In this document: positions 52,321-63,530 of the stretch, one piece after another
Layout of the letters: each line of letters opens with the position of its first letter
Numbering within the stretch: position 1 is the stretch's first letter
DNA from: Lumbricus terrestris
Lineage: Eukaryota > Annelida > Clitellata > Crassiclitellata > Lumbricidae
Assembly: GCA_949752735.1 (NCBI GenBank)
Contig: OX457036.1
Span: 18,505,746 to 18,569,745, forward strand
Direction of reading: 5' to 3'
DNA length: 64,000 nucleotides
The notes under the pieces: model-generated
Database searches by the model: none
Told to the model about the DNA's origin: nothing
Seen by the model: only the letters and a program-made list of their open reading frames with translations
Program-made: the position numbers and the translations under genes

Positions 52321-52477
52321 TTCTTTATTGAAAAAATTCGGTCAACAGACCGCAACCAGTTAGAGTAGGCTACATTTATGCAATTTAAACAATTCACAAG
52401 AACGCAAATTACAGAAGACAAATCTTAACTGCTGGTACTAACAGAACAATACAAGGTGCTAATAGCAGCTTACAAAG

Positions 52478-52562
52478 CATGTCACCCTACAGGGCTCGAT
52501 CTCCTAACCCCTTGCTCTCCATGCCAGCGTGTTATCAATGCGCTACCCGCTCCCCCACGCCC
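52478..52562 (-). mobile_element. tRNA-like SINE head, family 3
   Basis: The minus strand reads GGGGGAGCGGGTAGCGCATTGATAACACGCTGGCATGGAG ... GAGATCGAGCCCTG. The A box is TAGCGCATTGATAACACG-like and the B box AGATCGAGCCC. There is no clean cloverleaf, so a SINE or tRNA relic is more likely than a functional tRNA. Confidence 0.5.
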
Positions 52563-53680
52563 CACATAAAAGGTACGTCAAGAATGTGAAAGGTAAAAAT
52601 TAAGAGCAAGACAGAACAGAAGATCATGAAAAAATTGAATACGCAACTTCAATCTTCTCAATTTATCTCTTAGTTATTTATATTTATCCAATCTAAAAGT
52701 CATATATTATTTCGTAACATTCCTGAGAAAAGACTGACCTGAAAACAATCATGGAGGAGAGAGAGAAGATAATGAAAGGAAGCTCTAAAGGGATGCCTCT
52801 GGGCTGGATGATGATGATGATTGATGATGGATTGATGGATGGAAGAAACTGAAGAGCAAAGAGATGAAAAAATCCGAGAGTAGCTGCGTCGTTGAACTAT
52901 GAACCTGCCAAAGGACAGAGAGCAAGTCTAATAAAAAAAGTCAATGTCTATGGATGCACATTCGATATCTCACCAGCCTTAAAGACCAAAAACATTTTGG
53001 CATTTAAGGCATAAATGGCAATAATATTACCAAGCACCATCTTGAAAGGTTGACAATCATGCTCTCTCCACATTAGGCAAGTAATGCTGGCCAATAACTG
53101 CCACCTTGATCCGGATCTCATTCTGATAATAGTGGCTCACTTAAGAGATTAAAATCTTGGAGTGGCATCAAGATCAATCCATAGTCTCAGTACACTGAGA
53201 CATTAAATGACGTGGCTTTCAATCAAATGTGTAGTGATGGTGGTTATCAGAAGTTCACTCTATCGATTCATTGCAAGATTAGCAGAGGATCTAAGGCGAA
53301 GGCTATGCAGGAGCTAAAGAAAAACACAACTTTGTAAAGTGATGCCACTGTATTTTGTCCCTATGCTAAAGTAATTCTGCGACATCACAGCGCTATTTTG
53401 GGTTTTAAGCAAGTTCAAGCAAATGACAATTAAAGCAGGTGAAATTTGGTCAATATCACCTTCTGGGTCAAAGTTACGCATTTGGAAAAACATGTGCATT
53501 TACATTTACCAGTTACACATTCAGGCAAACCGTTGGCCAAATGAGTGCATGTAGTCTATAGGCAAAAGAAGTTTTGCCTTAAGGCGAGAAGATATACAAT
53601 ATCCCTAGAGACAGAATATCGAGAATTGCAAAGAATTGTTAGGTCAGACTATGATCCGCATTGAGTTAGGTGTACTAAGA
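52563..53680. other. Spacer, no gene seen
   Basis: There is a short GATGATGATTGATGATGG run near 52808. No exon signal. Confidence 0.5.
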
Positions 53681-53684
53681 AAAC

Positions 53685-53960
53685 TTAACTGTGACATCCT
53701 TAAGAAAGACTGGAGGCAGTGGAGGGGTAGAAACCCCAAACCTCCCCCCAATTCTCACATTGTACAGAGAACAACCCATTGTTTTAAGACTTCATTTTTG
53801 AGGGGTTCTTTGCACTGGGAGCGCCTCCGATTAGACTGCACAGCAAGAGGCACTTTATAAATCCGTAAATAGTATAGAACAGCAATGACTTAACTGTAAC
53901 ATCCTTAAGAAAGACTGGGGGATCGAAACCTAAACCCCAGGCAATTCTCACCCCGCACCA
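53685..53960 (+). repeat. Duplicated segment around a LINE tail
   Basis: AACTGTGACATCCTTAAGAAAGACTGG (about 53689) recurs as AACTGTAACATCCTTAAGAAAGACTGG (about 53892), both followed by GAAACC..AAACC and CAATTCTCAC. Between them lies TTTGCACTGGGAGCGCCTCCGATTAG ... AGGCACTTTATAAATC, a tail of the LINE type. Confidence 0.7.
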
Positions 53961-55277
53961 GAGAACACAAGAGGTCTATTAAAATCTTATCACTCATGGG
54001 ACCAAATTCTGCACCTGAGATTTCTGCCGAATAGTCCGACAGGAACGAAGAATTGCTGATCGATCGATCGATGGACCGATCGCAAAAGAAAAAGATCGCA
54101 AAAGATCGCAAAGGGGCAATCGGATTCTAACGAGAAGTACAGAAGTATTGATGGAAAGTGCGTCGCACCTCACAACCTCCGTTCTGCACTTGAACGCTTT
54201 GCACTATAACCCATCGTCAGTCAATATATCAATTATTTTCAGACTTCATTAAGCAACTGAGTACCACGGCAAAATCCCCAGTCTAGAAAGTGCACTAGTT
54301 TAACTGAATCAACCCGATCCCCTCTGACGACTTCTATAATGCCATAATAGTGCACTATTTTAGCCGAGCCATTATACAGAACAGTTTTGGAGTCGTGTGT
54401 ATTGACTGCATTCCGTGTCACTGTCCTTCAAGAAATGGAATCGATTAAGCAAGCTTCTGTTTGTAGCTTAAAATCACTTCCTTACTTGGAAAGCGGCCAA
54501 AAAACTCACTATTTCTCACTGGCTTTCAAATACTAATAATAATCGCAATTGTAATCTCCAAATTTCTAAAGTGCCACTCGAAAGCCGAGCACGGGGCACC
54601 AGCTTATTCACGAGCGCTGCGTGGAGTCAAAAGGGTTGTCCGTAAAGAATAGTCCATGGTGGTCCGGGTCTAGTTACCATAGGATCAGAGAGGCGGAACA
54701 GCTACTTGTAGGGGTAGGCTATATTGCAGGGGCTTTATGGGTGGAAGTAATTACAATTTATATTACAATTTCTATGCAGAGTAGTACAAAGACAATCAAC
54801 ACTGGCATGTGAAAAGAGTTCAAGTGGTAGCAGAGGTCTAGATGTGCAGCCCTCCTCACATCTGCTGCCAGCACACTGGCATTACGCAACAGCACTGCTG
54901 CAGTTGCACGACAGAACTTAGAAAACACCAGCAAACAATTTTATTTATGATGCATGCTAACTTATTCTAGAAATGATAAAGGATCATTTATCCAGCTGTC
55001 AAATGCAGATGCGCCCAATTCAATTCGACCAGATTAAATTGCTTCCATCCCACGTTAACAGACGTTTCTTGCACAAATTTAATTGCACTTTTCAAATGGA
55101 AAACAATCACAGCTGGTTGAACTATTTATACATTTGAATCTAGCAAACTGTTGTATTGATGCAAAATGGTAAGAACAAAAGGGCATAGGCTCTATAACTC
55201 GTGCAGTTTATTATATATGCATCACCTCTTTAAAATCTACGAAACAAACACTGAAAATGCTCTATATTTGTTCTAAC

Positions 55278-55318
<41 letters not shown>

Positions 55319-57060
55319 TTGAACACATTACATACCTGCAAAAGATATGACCTACACCTTTCCAATAGGCTACTGTTGTATCTACTAACAGTAGAATACT
55401 GCACCATTGACCTAGAAGCCGGTTGTTCAAACCGCTCAATGAACTGCTTCCAAGATCATTTAATGCACAGCCAGGTCACAAAGAATTGTAATTTGTAAGC
55501 AATCATCTGCATTCGAATCACCAGCTCCAACGTGATAAAATTCAAGAGACAGAATCTTATTATGTCCTCAACTGTCTCACAATGCAACTGCATGACTAGC
55601 GGTGCTAACCTAAAACTAGGTAGGTAAGTGCCATTTATCTTGCACGGGCCTTAAGTCCAAATGTCAGCGTCATAGTTCAGAAAATGTCAAAAATAATAAT
55701 CATAAAAATAAAAGCAATATTAATAATTATAAATAATAACAGCAGCAGAAATAGAAATAATAATAATAATAATAACAATAATATGAATCTTTCAGCGTCA
55801 TATGCCGAAATTTCAGCTTGACGATTAGGTGCCGTTCCAGATGTTTTTATTCTGTTCTTAATTAATATTTAAGTCTCTGAGGGATCCTAAATATCTCGGG
55901 GCAAAAAAATAACAATAATAATACCAGTAATAATAATAAACAATAACAATAATGCCTCCCAAAAATTGTTGAGTGGGTTCTAGACAATTTTCGAGTTTCA
56001 AAAATAAGAATAATGTAAATTTTTTAGTATTTTCTGCAGCACTGCTCACAGAAATAAAATGTGATGCAATACGAACTTTGGATTTCTCAAGTGCACTGTC
56101 TTTAATAATTTGTGGGTAGAAACCATTCAGCAGCGCTCCCAGTGCAAGAACCCCGAGAGAAGATAATGATACTAAATGTCATATCTCAACAACTACCTGT
56201 CCCTGTACAACACACAGAACTGTTGTTTCCACCTCCATTCACTTACCAAGGTACCTACTCGTCTATCCACCCACTCCAGAGCAACTGTAAACAACATCTG
56301 CACATAACAATAAATATCATTGCTTTCAAAAACATTTGTCCCAGATTCTCATTTAGTACATCGAAAAATAAAATGTGATGTAATTTGAACTTTGGATTTC
56401 TCACGTGCACTGTCTTCAATAATTTGTGGGCAGAAAATCATCATTAATATTAAGCACCAGCAGCAGGTGAGTGTAAGAACCGCCAGAGAGCAATAATAGC
56501 ATTCTCAAAAGTAGGTCACAGCTGATGACAATTATAGACAAAAGAACAATGAGTGCAGGTATACGTTTGTGGCCTTCTCTGAATTGTTCATTGTTGATCT
56601 GCTGAATACCAAGGTTAGCTGCTGAAAGAGGTCATGAGGCCACAGTATTTCTGATTTAAAAACTTCGTGCATATAGCAATTTTCTAGTCACTTAATACTG
56701 ACCTTGTTTGACTCTTCTGGATGGGCTATATGTGTGAGCACGTGTGTGTGCGTGCATGTGTTTAGTGTGGGGGCGTGTAGGCGCATATGCTTGAGTGAAT
56801 GCGCTTGTGCATGTAGGTCAAGTGTGTGCATGTGTGTGTGTTTGCACCTGAAGGTGCATGTGTGCGTGTGCGTGCACATGCATAGCAATATTCCCAGTAT
56901 CTAGAACACGAGTCTTTATGGCTGCCGGGCAGTTGATGTTGTCCCCTCCTTTTCCAGGGTAAGGACTGGCACCACCTGGCATAAATGCAACTACTACTAG
57001 TACATTACGGTAGTAATAAAGTTGGCGTGCATGCATATGTGCAGGTGTACGACAGAGACC
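53961..57060. other. Long spacer, no gene seen
   Basis: It contains (CGAT)n near 54055, a (CA)n run at 55271-55313, AAT-rich runs at about 55690-55950, a direct similarity of 56060-56115 to 56365-56440 (GTGATG-AAT--GAACTTTGGATTTCTCA), and TG-rich sequence at 56730-56880. No coding signal. Confidence 0.5.
55271..55313 (+). repeat. (CA)n microsatellite
   Basis: About twenty AC dinucleotides, nearly uninterrupted. Confidence 0.95.
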
Positions 57061-57280
57061 AACCACAAGTGACTTTAATTCACCCTAGCATGACCACATG
57101 TGACTTTTATTCACCCTAGAAGGACCACATGTGACTTTTATTCACCATAGAAGGACCACATGTGACTTTTATTCACCCTAGAAGGACCACATGTGACTTC
57201 TATTCACCGTAGCACGACCACATGTGACTTTTATTCACCCTAGAAGAACCAGATGTGACTTTTATTCACCTTATTCACCC
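57061..57280 (+). repeat. 31-bp tandem array (about 7 copies)
   Basis: Units of ACCACATGTGACTTTTATTC plus ACCCTAGAAGG recur without gaps. The first unit varies (CACAAGTGACTTTAATTCACC) and the last runs into TTCACCTTATTCACCC. Confidence 0.95.
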
Positions 57281-58070
57281 TACCGATTTGAAGTTTTTAT
57301 TTAGTACACTATTAAAATTTGCTGATAAGCTGGCAAAACACTCAGAAATGGCTGTGTCTATGCACACAATACAATATTATAATTGAACAATGAACATGTA
57401 TGTATAAGTATAACATATAAATATAAACATGAATTATTAATACTGTACATATTCAATAAAATTCCAAAGGTATTTCATTCTATCCTGGGTAAATAATAAG
57501 AGTAAGCACACTGGCACTTCCTTAATTTAAAATACTGTCTTTGGGATAAAATCAAGAAACAGAGAAAATAAATTCTTTCAACCTACTCACCCGCCATTAT
57601 GCCTGATTCTTTGAAACCTCCCTCGTCAATCCGATTTTGACAGTACTACCCCAAACGAATTATGACACAAGTTTGACTTTTATTTTATTATGCCCTATTG
57701 CAATTACAATTATTACAGGCAATTATTACGCTATAGATCAGTTAACAAATTTTATAATATTATTAAGACAGTGGGGCTACGAAAGTTATCAAAAAAATTC
57801 ATACAATGAAATTTTGACATAACAACGTCATTGTCTCAAGCTAAGGTACACATTGAGTGTTTTGAGGCACTTCGAGCATACAAAGCCATGCAGAGCAAGT
57901 TGCACTGCATCAGCACAACTACAAGCACATGAACAATTGAACATCCAAACTCCATTATAATGCAGAAGGAATGACTTGATTTTTGGATTCTTGACTGCTT
58001 CAAATAAAACAGTCGTCACGCAAGAAAATTTAAATCGCGTAACTGACAGGTCTCGTTTGAAAAAATATCA
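57281..58070. other. Spacer, no gene seen
   Basis: AT-rich, nothing recognised. Confidence 0.5.
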
Positions 58071-58075
58071 ATTAA

Positions 58076-58850
58076 GGCCAAAAAAAAATAAGGCTGTGTT
58101 TCCGGTAACAGAGCTCTAAAAAATTGGGTAGGTAGGTCGAAAAATATTTTTATTTTGGTAAAATATTTTTATACAGTGACTACCCGAAAAATTATACCCA
58201 ACTACTCTTTTTTGCATAAAGGTACACGCTGCAACAAAGTACGTGTTCTAAGCAAGTATAGACTGCCTATTTCCCGACTGTCTGCACCTAAAATTGTTCT
58301 AGAAAACAATTCTATTAATTTCATTTTGTTGACATCTTTTCTGGTAAGATAAAGTGGGAAGGGGAAGATGAGTGCGAACAGAACATGATAGGGGTCGTTC
58401 CAGACTGGCCGAGCCAGTGACTAGTTACACCTAGAGACTGCTAGATTTATTTTCCCTAGTCACCATTAGAGGTGGCTCAAGTGAGAATGATAAGGCTAGA
58501 GGTTTCTCAAGACTGGCAACCAGGAAGTAGTTAGGCAGGTGTGAAACTCTAAGGCAATGTCACTGTAAATAAAAAAATTTACACAAAATTTTCCGAGTCG
58601 CGGCAATAAAAGTGAGTTGGTCGAGTTACCGGAACACAAACTTTTTTGGCCTAAGATCCAACTCTATACGGAAGACAATGTCACCGTATTATGTCAATAA
58701 AAAAAAAGTTTAAAATGTAACAAAAATTTACGATTTTTTTTTATTACACTTTTTTTTAAAATAAAAAATATTTCACAAAATTATCTGAGTCACGGCAATG
58801 AAAGAGGGTCGGTCGGGTTACCGGAAACTCAACATTATTTTTTTTTGGCC
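58076..58850. mobile_element. Non-autonomous PIF/Harbinger-like DNA element, copy 2
   Basis: Ends GGCCAAAAAAAAAT ... GTTTCCGGTAAC and GTTACCGGAAAC ... ATTTTTTTTTTGGCC. The flanks are TAA at 58073-58075 and 58851-58853. The interior is collinear with 322-1094 (GAGCTCTAAAAAATTGGGTAGG, CTGCCTATTTCCCGACTGTC, GCAATGAAAGAGGGTCGGTCG). Confidence 0.88.
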
Positions 58851-58944
58851 TAACGATTCAATTGTGTGACCATAGATGCATCCAGGGCACTGCTGACCTG
58901 GTAAATAAGAAAACAGATCGAAGTTCAGAACTTGAGTGTATACC

Positions 58945-59105
58945 AGGTCACGGTCACTTGATGGCCAATTGGTTTAAGCACTCAGCTCGCAACATGGGGG
59001 AAACTATAGGTTCGTGCTTCCACTCTGAATGTGTGGAGACCTTGAGCAAGTCTTTCACTGTAGGCAATTGCTGAATGCCATCGATTCCCTGTGTTTGCAT
59101 TTCTG
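58945..59105 (+). mobile_element. tRNA-derived SINE, family 2, copy 2
   Basis: GGTCACTTGATGGCCAATTGGTTTAAGCACTCAGC, then AGGTTCGTGCTTCC, then GACCTTGAGCAAGTCTTTCACT, GCAATTGCTGAATGCCATCGATTCCC. It parallels 26695-26855. Confidence 0.7.
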
Positions 59106-59107
59106 AA

Positions 59108-59178
59108 CTAGGGAGGGAGGGAGAGAGAGAGGGAGGGAGGGAGGGAGGGAAGGAGATAGGGAGGAAGGGAGGAAGGAC
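59108..59178 (+). repeat. (GGGA)n polypurine tract
   Basis: Directly follows the SINE. It is similar in composition to 1912-2062. Confidence 0.9.
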
Positions 59179-59479
59179 AATGTCGATAACAGCTACAGTT
59201 GCTTTGGCCATATAAGTGAAAGGTTTGCACTGGCTGACCCTCAACTGAACTGTCACTTTCAGCACTCTGGTGACGCCAGAGTGCAACTTGTATCTGTCAG
59301 TTTAAGTAGAACTTAACCTATCCCAAAACATGCTATTCACGACGATTCACAACATGATGAACAGCAGCAGCTTAAGGTAAAGCTTAAAGTTTAACAACTT
59401 CATCAAAAACCAGCATTTTGCACGTCACTCTCCAAACTTACAACTTCAAGAACCAAGGTTCAACATAATATGACATATT

Positions 59480-59716
59480 CTTTATTTATTTATTTAATTT
59501 ATTTATCGCATTTGCTATATAATAGCGCCACTTTGAGTACTCAGAGGCGCTCTCGACTACAGCGCGGACACTGAATCAGAGTTTCACGCCGAAGCGCATG
59601 AACAATTGCAAGTGAAGGACTTTCTCAGGGTTCCTACACGGAGGTTTAAGGTGGTTTGTGCCTGAAACCCTCCAGCTTCAAGGCACCGTTACTCACCACT
59701 ACACCACCGTGCCCCC
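59480..59716 (-). mobile_element. SINE family 1, full length
   Basis: From the low end: (TTTA)n, GCTATATAATAGCGCCACTTTGAGTACTCAGAGGCGCTC, ACACTGAATCAGAGTTTCACGCCGAAGCG, GCAATTGCAAGTGAAGGA-type body, and ACTACACCACCGTGCC head; all are inverse of the family consensus. The B box is worn. Confidence 0.88.
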
Positions 59717-59859
59717 ACATATTATGTGAAGGAGCAACACTGTTCCAAAGAAACTGACTGACTCTGAAGCTTTGGCCATGTATTATGTAGAATGCCAGAA
59801 ATTTGGCATACAATACCTATTAACCAGCATGAAATGCCAACTCAAGTATAATAGACTTA

Positions 59860-60552
59860 AAATTGCAATATTATCTACAGCCCAACACATAATGCCTGTC
59901 AATATGCATGCACACCAAGGTCTATTCTTGCATGTAATATATGCCACCATTGCATGCAACAATAGAAACACACAAACAATGGAAAAATCGATTCATCTGC
60001 ATTCATTTAATCTTTTATGTGTGATTCAATGATCTGACAGCAGGTCTAACATTCTAATTGCAACTGTAGCGTGAATCACAAATGTGCATGTCACTCCAAC
60101 CCCCCTTCTATACCTGTTCTAAGACACTTCCATATCTTCCACTGCATGGAAACCTTTTATTATTATTATTATTATTATTGTTGTTGTTGTCGTCGTTCAT
60201 CATTATTATTATAATTATTATTATTATTATTATTATCATTATTATTATTGTTATTGTAATTACTATTATTATTATTACTATTATTATTATTATCATTATT
60301 ATCACTATCAAATAAATTTGTAATGCGTGCAAGGTCACACCGAAATGTGAATCTGAGGCATAGAAATGTCTTAGAGCAGGTATAGAAGGTGGGTTGGAGT
60401 GATATGCACATTTGTGATTCAAGGTATAGACCTAATATTGCAATATTATCTACAGTCCCACACATAATGCCTGTCAATATGCATGCACAGTTGCACACCA
60501 AGGTCTATTCCTGCAAGTAATATATGCCACCATTGCATGCAACAATAGAACA
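59860..60552. repeat. Nested direct and inverted duplications around an ATT-rich core
   Basis: 59865-59970 and 60440-60552 are near-identical direct copies (CAATATTATCTACAG, CACATAATGCCTGTCAATAT, ATATATGCCACCATTGCATG). Inside them, 60075-60127 and 60366-60420 are inverse copies of each other (CACAAATGTGCATGTCACTC against GAGTGATATGCACATTTGTG). The core is the TTA/ATT microsatellite. Confidence 0.85.
60157..60312 (+). repeat. (ATT)n microsatellite
   Basis: Imperfect TTATTATTA with GTT/GTC interruptions, about 155 bp, adjoining the start of a family C LINE 3' end. Confidence 0.95.
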
Positions 60553-61110
60553 GTCAGCGTAGTACAGTCAGTCGTCAGAGAATAGTCAGCCACGGATAGT
60601 CAGCCGCCTGAGGAAGGTGCAATAAGATATCCATGTGCTTGAAAGCCAAGGAGAAGTATTGAGTTATGAGCCGCATTTGCAGGAGGTGAAATTGAGCTAC
60701 ATGGGCGGAGTTTATCAGGAGCTAGGGGGCTAAGCCCCCCCAAGAAGACCCAGATTCATTTTTTTCGCCGTGTAAATGGTTTCTTTTCCCAGGTTTAGCC
60801 CCCTCCAAGAAGGCTTTAGCCCCTCCAAGAACGGAAACCAAACTCCGCCCATGTTGAGCTTCGAAGAGAGAGTGGAAGCCGATTCCATTCCCTGGGTGCA
60901 GAGGCATGTAATGCAAGCGAGCTCATAACTGTTTTGCATCGAGGCTCAGCTAAAAGACTTGTGCTCGATGATGAACGCAGGGAACGAGGAGGAATGTAAG
61001 GAGTTAGTAGTGACTGAAGGTAGGAAGGTGTGTTTGTGTTGAGGGATTTGTAGGTCAGCCGTGCCAATTTGAATTTTATCCTGTACTGAATAGGAAGCCA
61101 GTGCAGCTGA
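60311..61110 (-). mobile_element. LINE fragment, family C copy 2, rearranged, with a nested MITE
   Basis: 60311-60360 (AATAAATTTGTAATGCGTGCAAGGTCACACCGAAATGTGAATCTGAGGC) is the LINE end as at 5400-5450. The body resumes at about 60590 (GGATAGTCAGCCGCC) and codes on the minus strand for ARLTYKSLNTNTPSYLQSLL, LLAEPRCKTV, ALHASAPREWNRLPLSLRSS. It is interrupted by the repeats at 60366-60552 and by the MITE at 60700-60853. Confidence 0.8.
60700..60853. mobile_element. hAT-like MITE (154 bp) nested in a LINE
   Basis: Ends CATGGGCGGAGTTT ... AACTCCGCCCATG. The flanks TTGAGCTA (60692-60699) and TTGAGCTT (60854-60861) match at 7 of 8 bases. The interior has GGGGGCTAAGCCCCCC and TAGCCCC(CT)CCAAGAA repeats. 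The LINE sequence GTGAAATTGAGC / CGAAGAGAGAGTGGAAG continues across it. Confidence 0.88.
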
Positions 61111-61134
61111 TGGAGTAGGACTTATTATTATTAC

Positions 61135-61205
61135 CTTGGGGTTCCCATGCGAAGAGCACCTCTGAATAGCTTATACTGTAAGAGGCACTTTGCAAATAGA
61201 CAAAT
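61135..61205 (+). mobile_element. Retroelement tail fragment
   Basis: CCATGCGAAGAGCACCTCTGAATAGCTTATACTGTAAGAGGCACTTTGCAAAT resembles the shared tail (GAGCGCCTCTGAGTAG ... GAGGCGCTATATAAAT). Confidence 0.5.
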
Positions 61206-61451
61206 TTTGCAATGCAGTACAATAGTGCTTCCCAATTTTTTGCTGTGTTCCTTTTGACCAGAAATCTTTTTGGCGGAACACCCTGCCTTAACAGACATTA
61301 TAATGGCATAATTGAGTATGCAGTGGTTACGAAGTAGGCCAGTGTCGCACAGTAGGTCTAACTGATAGGCCTAGCGCAGTTTTAAATAACTCAATTTTCT
61401 GTCATCGGCCCACAAGCATATTTTAAACTGTATCGTTCGCATGAATTTATA

Positions 61452-61627
61452 CAGGGCTTAAAGTGTGGCTGGACGGTCATGGACGGCGTCCATGCACTTA
61501 TTTCAAAATCTGAACGCCGTCCTGCCACTCATTGGCCAGCACAGTCTGAAAAGGTAAGGGCATCCAGGCACTTCTTTTGGAAGGCAAGGGGCGTCCAGGC
61601 ACTTATTTTTCCACACTTGAAGCACTG
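61452..61627. mobile_element. hAT-like MITE family A, copy 4
   Basis: Inverse orientation to 38120-38297: CAGGGCTTAAAGTGTGGC ... CACACTTGAAGCACTG with identical flanks AATTTATA (61444-61451 and 61628-61635). Confidence 0.92.
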
Positions 61628-61635
61628 AATTTATA

Positions 61636-62359
61636 TAAATTCAATGTGTATAACAAGTTCCTGTTGTAAAGCAATTACAAAGGTTGAAAGGGAACACATC
61701 AGCATGTTTTTTGTTTCTTCTCACTGGACACTGCTATTGTAACTACCAAGTACTAGCAGTATTAAGTGTAATAATAATATTTATAGTAGTAAAAATGGAG
61801 ATGCATTTCCCCTTTCATGAACTGCTACCAACCCAAAACTAGAACCTATCAAAAGAACCATGGGAGCTAAATAAACAGAACAACCAGCTGAATGGGAAAT
61901 TCTCCGCATACTGACGGCTCATGCAGAATCAATATCGAACAAAACATGAAATATGCATGTTTTCGTGCGCATTCAAACCATGCCATTGAAAACCTCTGAA
62001 TGGAAATGATACATTGCTAAACGTCAGTTCATTAAACGTACACATGACTGGTTTAGCAGATTCAATGCAGCTTTATGTAAATTTTCACAATTTTTCAGTG
62101 TCCGCAAAGCAATGCCAGGGAGAACAGAACAATTATATGCTAGCGCTACATCACATCAAGCCACAAGAGCTAGGCATTTGGTCGGGGGGGGTAGAGCTGA
62201 GGTTTCGAATGACACAAATGAATAAGTAGGCGCAAAATGGAATAATCGTCAATGGTTAATGTTTAGTCATGTGATCAGAGTTTAAAACCTGCTCTAAGGT
62301 CCAAGTTAAGTATTTCAGTAAGAGGTTGAAAATTATAAAGCAGGAAATTAAAAACATAG
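61636..62359. other. Spacer, no gene seen
   Basis: No coding or repeat signal was noted. Confidence 0.5.
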
Positions 62360-62505
62360 CAGTGCTTTAGGTGCAGAAAAAGACGTGCTTCAACATCCAT
62401 CATCCTTTCTAGGCTATGACAGCCCAATAAGTGGCAGGACGGCTTTCGAATTTGAAAATAAATGCTTGGACACCTCCATGACCGTCCAGTCACACTTTAA
62501 GCTCT
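62360..62505. mobile_element. hAT-like MITE family A, copy 5, worn
   Basis: CAGTGCTTTAGGTGCAG ... GTCACACTTTAAGCTCT with AAGTGGCAGGACGGC and CCATGACCGTCCAG inside. The right terminus is mutated and no clean target duplication is visible. Confidence 0.75.
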
Positions 62506-62705
62506 CCGACCTACCGTAGTCGCTTTCATGTAGTCCTCTAAATGTAAATTTATCAATTTCACTTTTTGCATCATCAGTACTATAGTGTCAAGAAATTTGT
62601 TATGCAAGAAAAAAAGAAGTGCTTAGCTAATAATAGGTGTCAATTTTTCAGGTGGGAGCAAGTGCCCCTTTTGCTCCCCCTGTGTGCAATCCCCTAAAAA
62701 CGCCT

Positions 62706-63095
62706 ATTATTATTATTATTATTATTATTATTACATAAATTTATTACGCGCGCAAGGTCACACCTAAGTGTGAATCTGAGGCGCGGATAGTCAGCCGCCA
62801 GAGGAAGATGCAGTTAAAGGTCCATGTGCTTGAAAGCCAAAGAGAAATAGTGAGTTTTGAGCCGCTTTTTGAAGGTAGGGAGTGAATTTGAGCAACGAAG
62901 AGAGAGTGGAAGCAGATTCCATTCTTTGGGAGCAGAGGCATGGAATGCACGCGAGCCCATAACAGTTCTGCATCGAGGCTCAGCTAAAAGACCCATGTTA
63001 GATGATCGCAGGCAACGAGGAGGAATGTAAGGAGTAAGCAGTGACTGAATGTAGGGAGGTGTCCCGGTAGAGAGGGATTTGTAGGTTAAACAGGC
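62706..63095 (-). mobile_element. LINE fragment with (ATT)n tail, family C copy 3
   Basis: Minus-strand translation: LLAEPRCRTVMGSRAFHAS, APKEWNLLPLSLRCSNSLP, TFKKRLKTHYFSLAFKHMDL followed by a stop, a typical LINE polyprotein end. The 3' side is ACGCGCGTAATAAATTTATG and (AAT)n. It is very similar to 5357-5750 and truncated at the 5' side near 63095. Confidence 0.85.
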
Positions 63096-63318
63096 TGATG
63101 CCTAACTGTCTGTCGTCCTAATATCGGCACTTTAGACAAAATCCCGTAGAACACTAAAATCCCATTCAGCCGAAATACATGCTCAGCTTCAATATGATGT
63201 AAACTTAAAGGCTCCTACCAACCTCCTTGCCTTACAAAGTGTCCATCAAAGAAAGGTGTAACTGCAGTATCGGGGACCTAAGCATATGCAATATATTTGG
63301 CTAGTATCTAAAGACGAC
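63096..63318. other. Spacer, no gene seen
   Basis: Nothing recognised. Confidence 0.5.
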
Positions 63319-63530
63319 ACTAACCCTAACCCTAACCGACCCTCACGACGCCTAATCTGATCCTAGCCGACCCTCACAACGCCTGACCTGACCCTAACCG
63401 ACCATCACGACGCCTAATCGGATATTAACCGACCCTCACAACGCCTGACCTGACCCTAACCGACCCTCACGACGCCTATTCTGATCCTAACCGACCCTCA
63501 CGACGCCTGGCTTGACCCTAACCGACACAC
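63319..63530 (+). repeat. 31-bp tandem array seeded by CCCTAA
   Basis: It starts with CACTAACCCTAACCCTAACC, then about six units of CCTAACCGACCCTCACGACG plus CCTAATCTGAT (or CCTGACCTGAC). Two sub-types alternate. The unit begins with the telomere-like CCTAAC. Confidence 0.9.

Noticed and set aside
51954..52421. 155-codon minus-strand ORF with Leu/Phe/Ile/Tyr-rich stretch resembling membrane segments
   Set aside because: The hydrophobic run is the translation of AAT/AAAAT low-complexity DNA.
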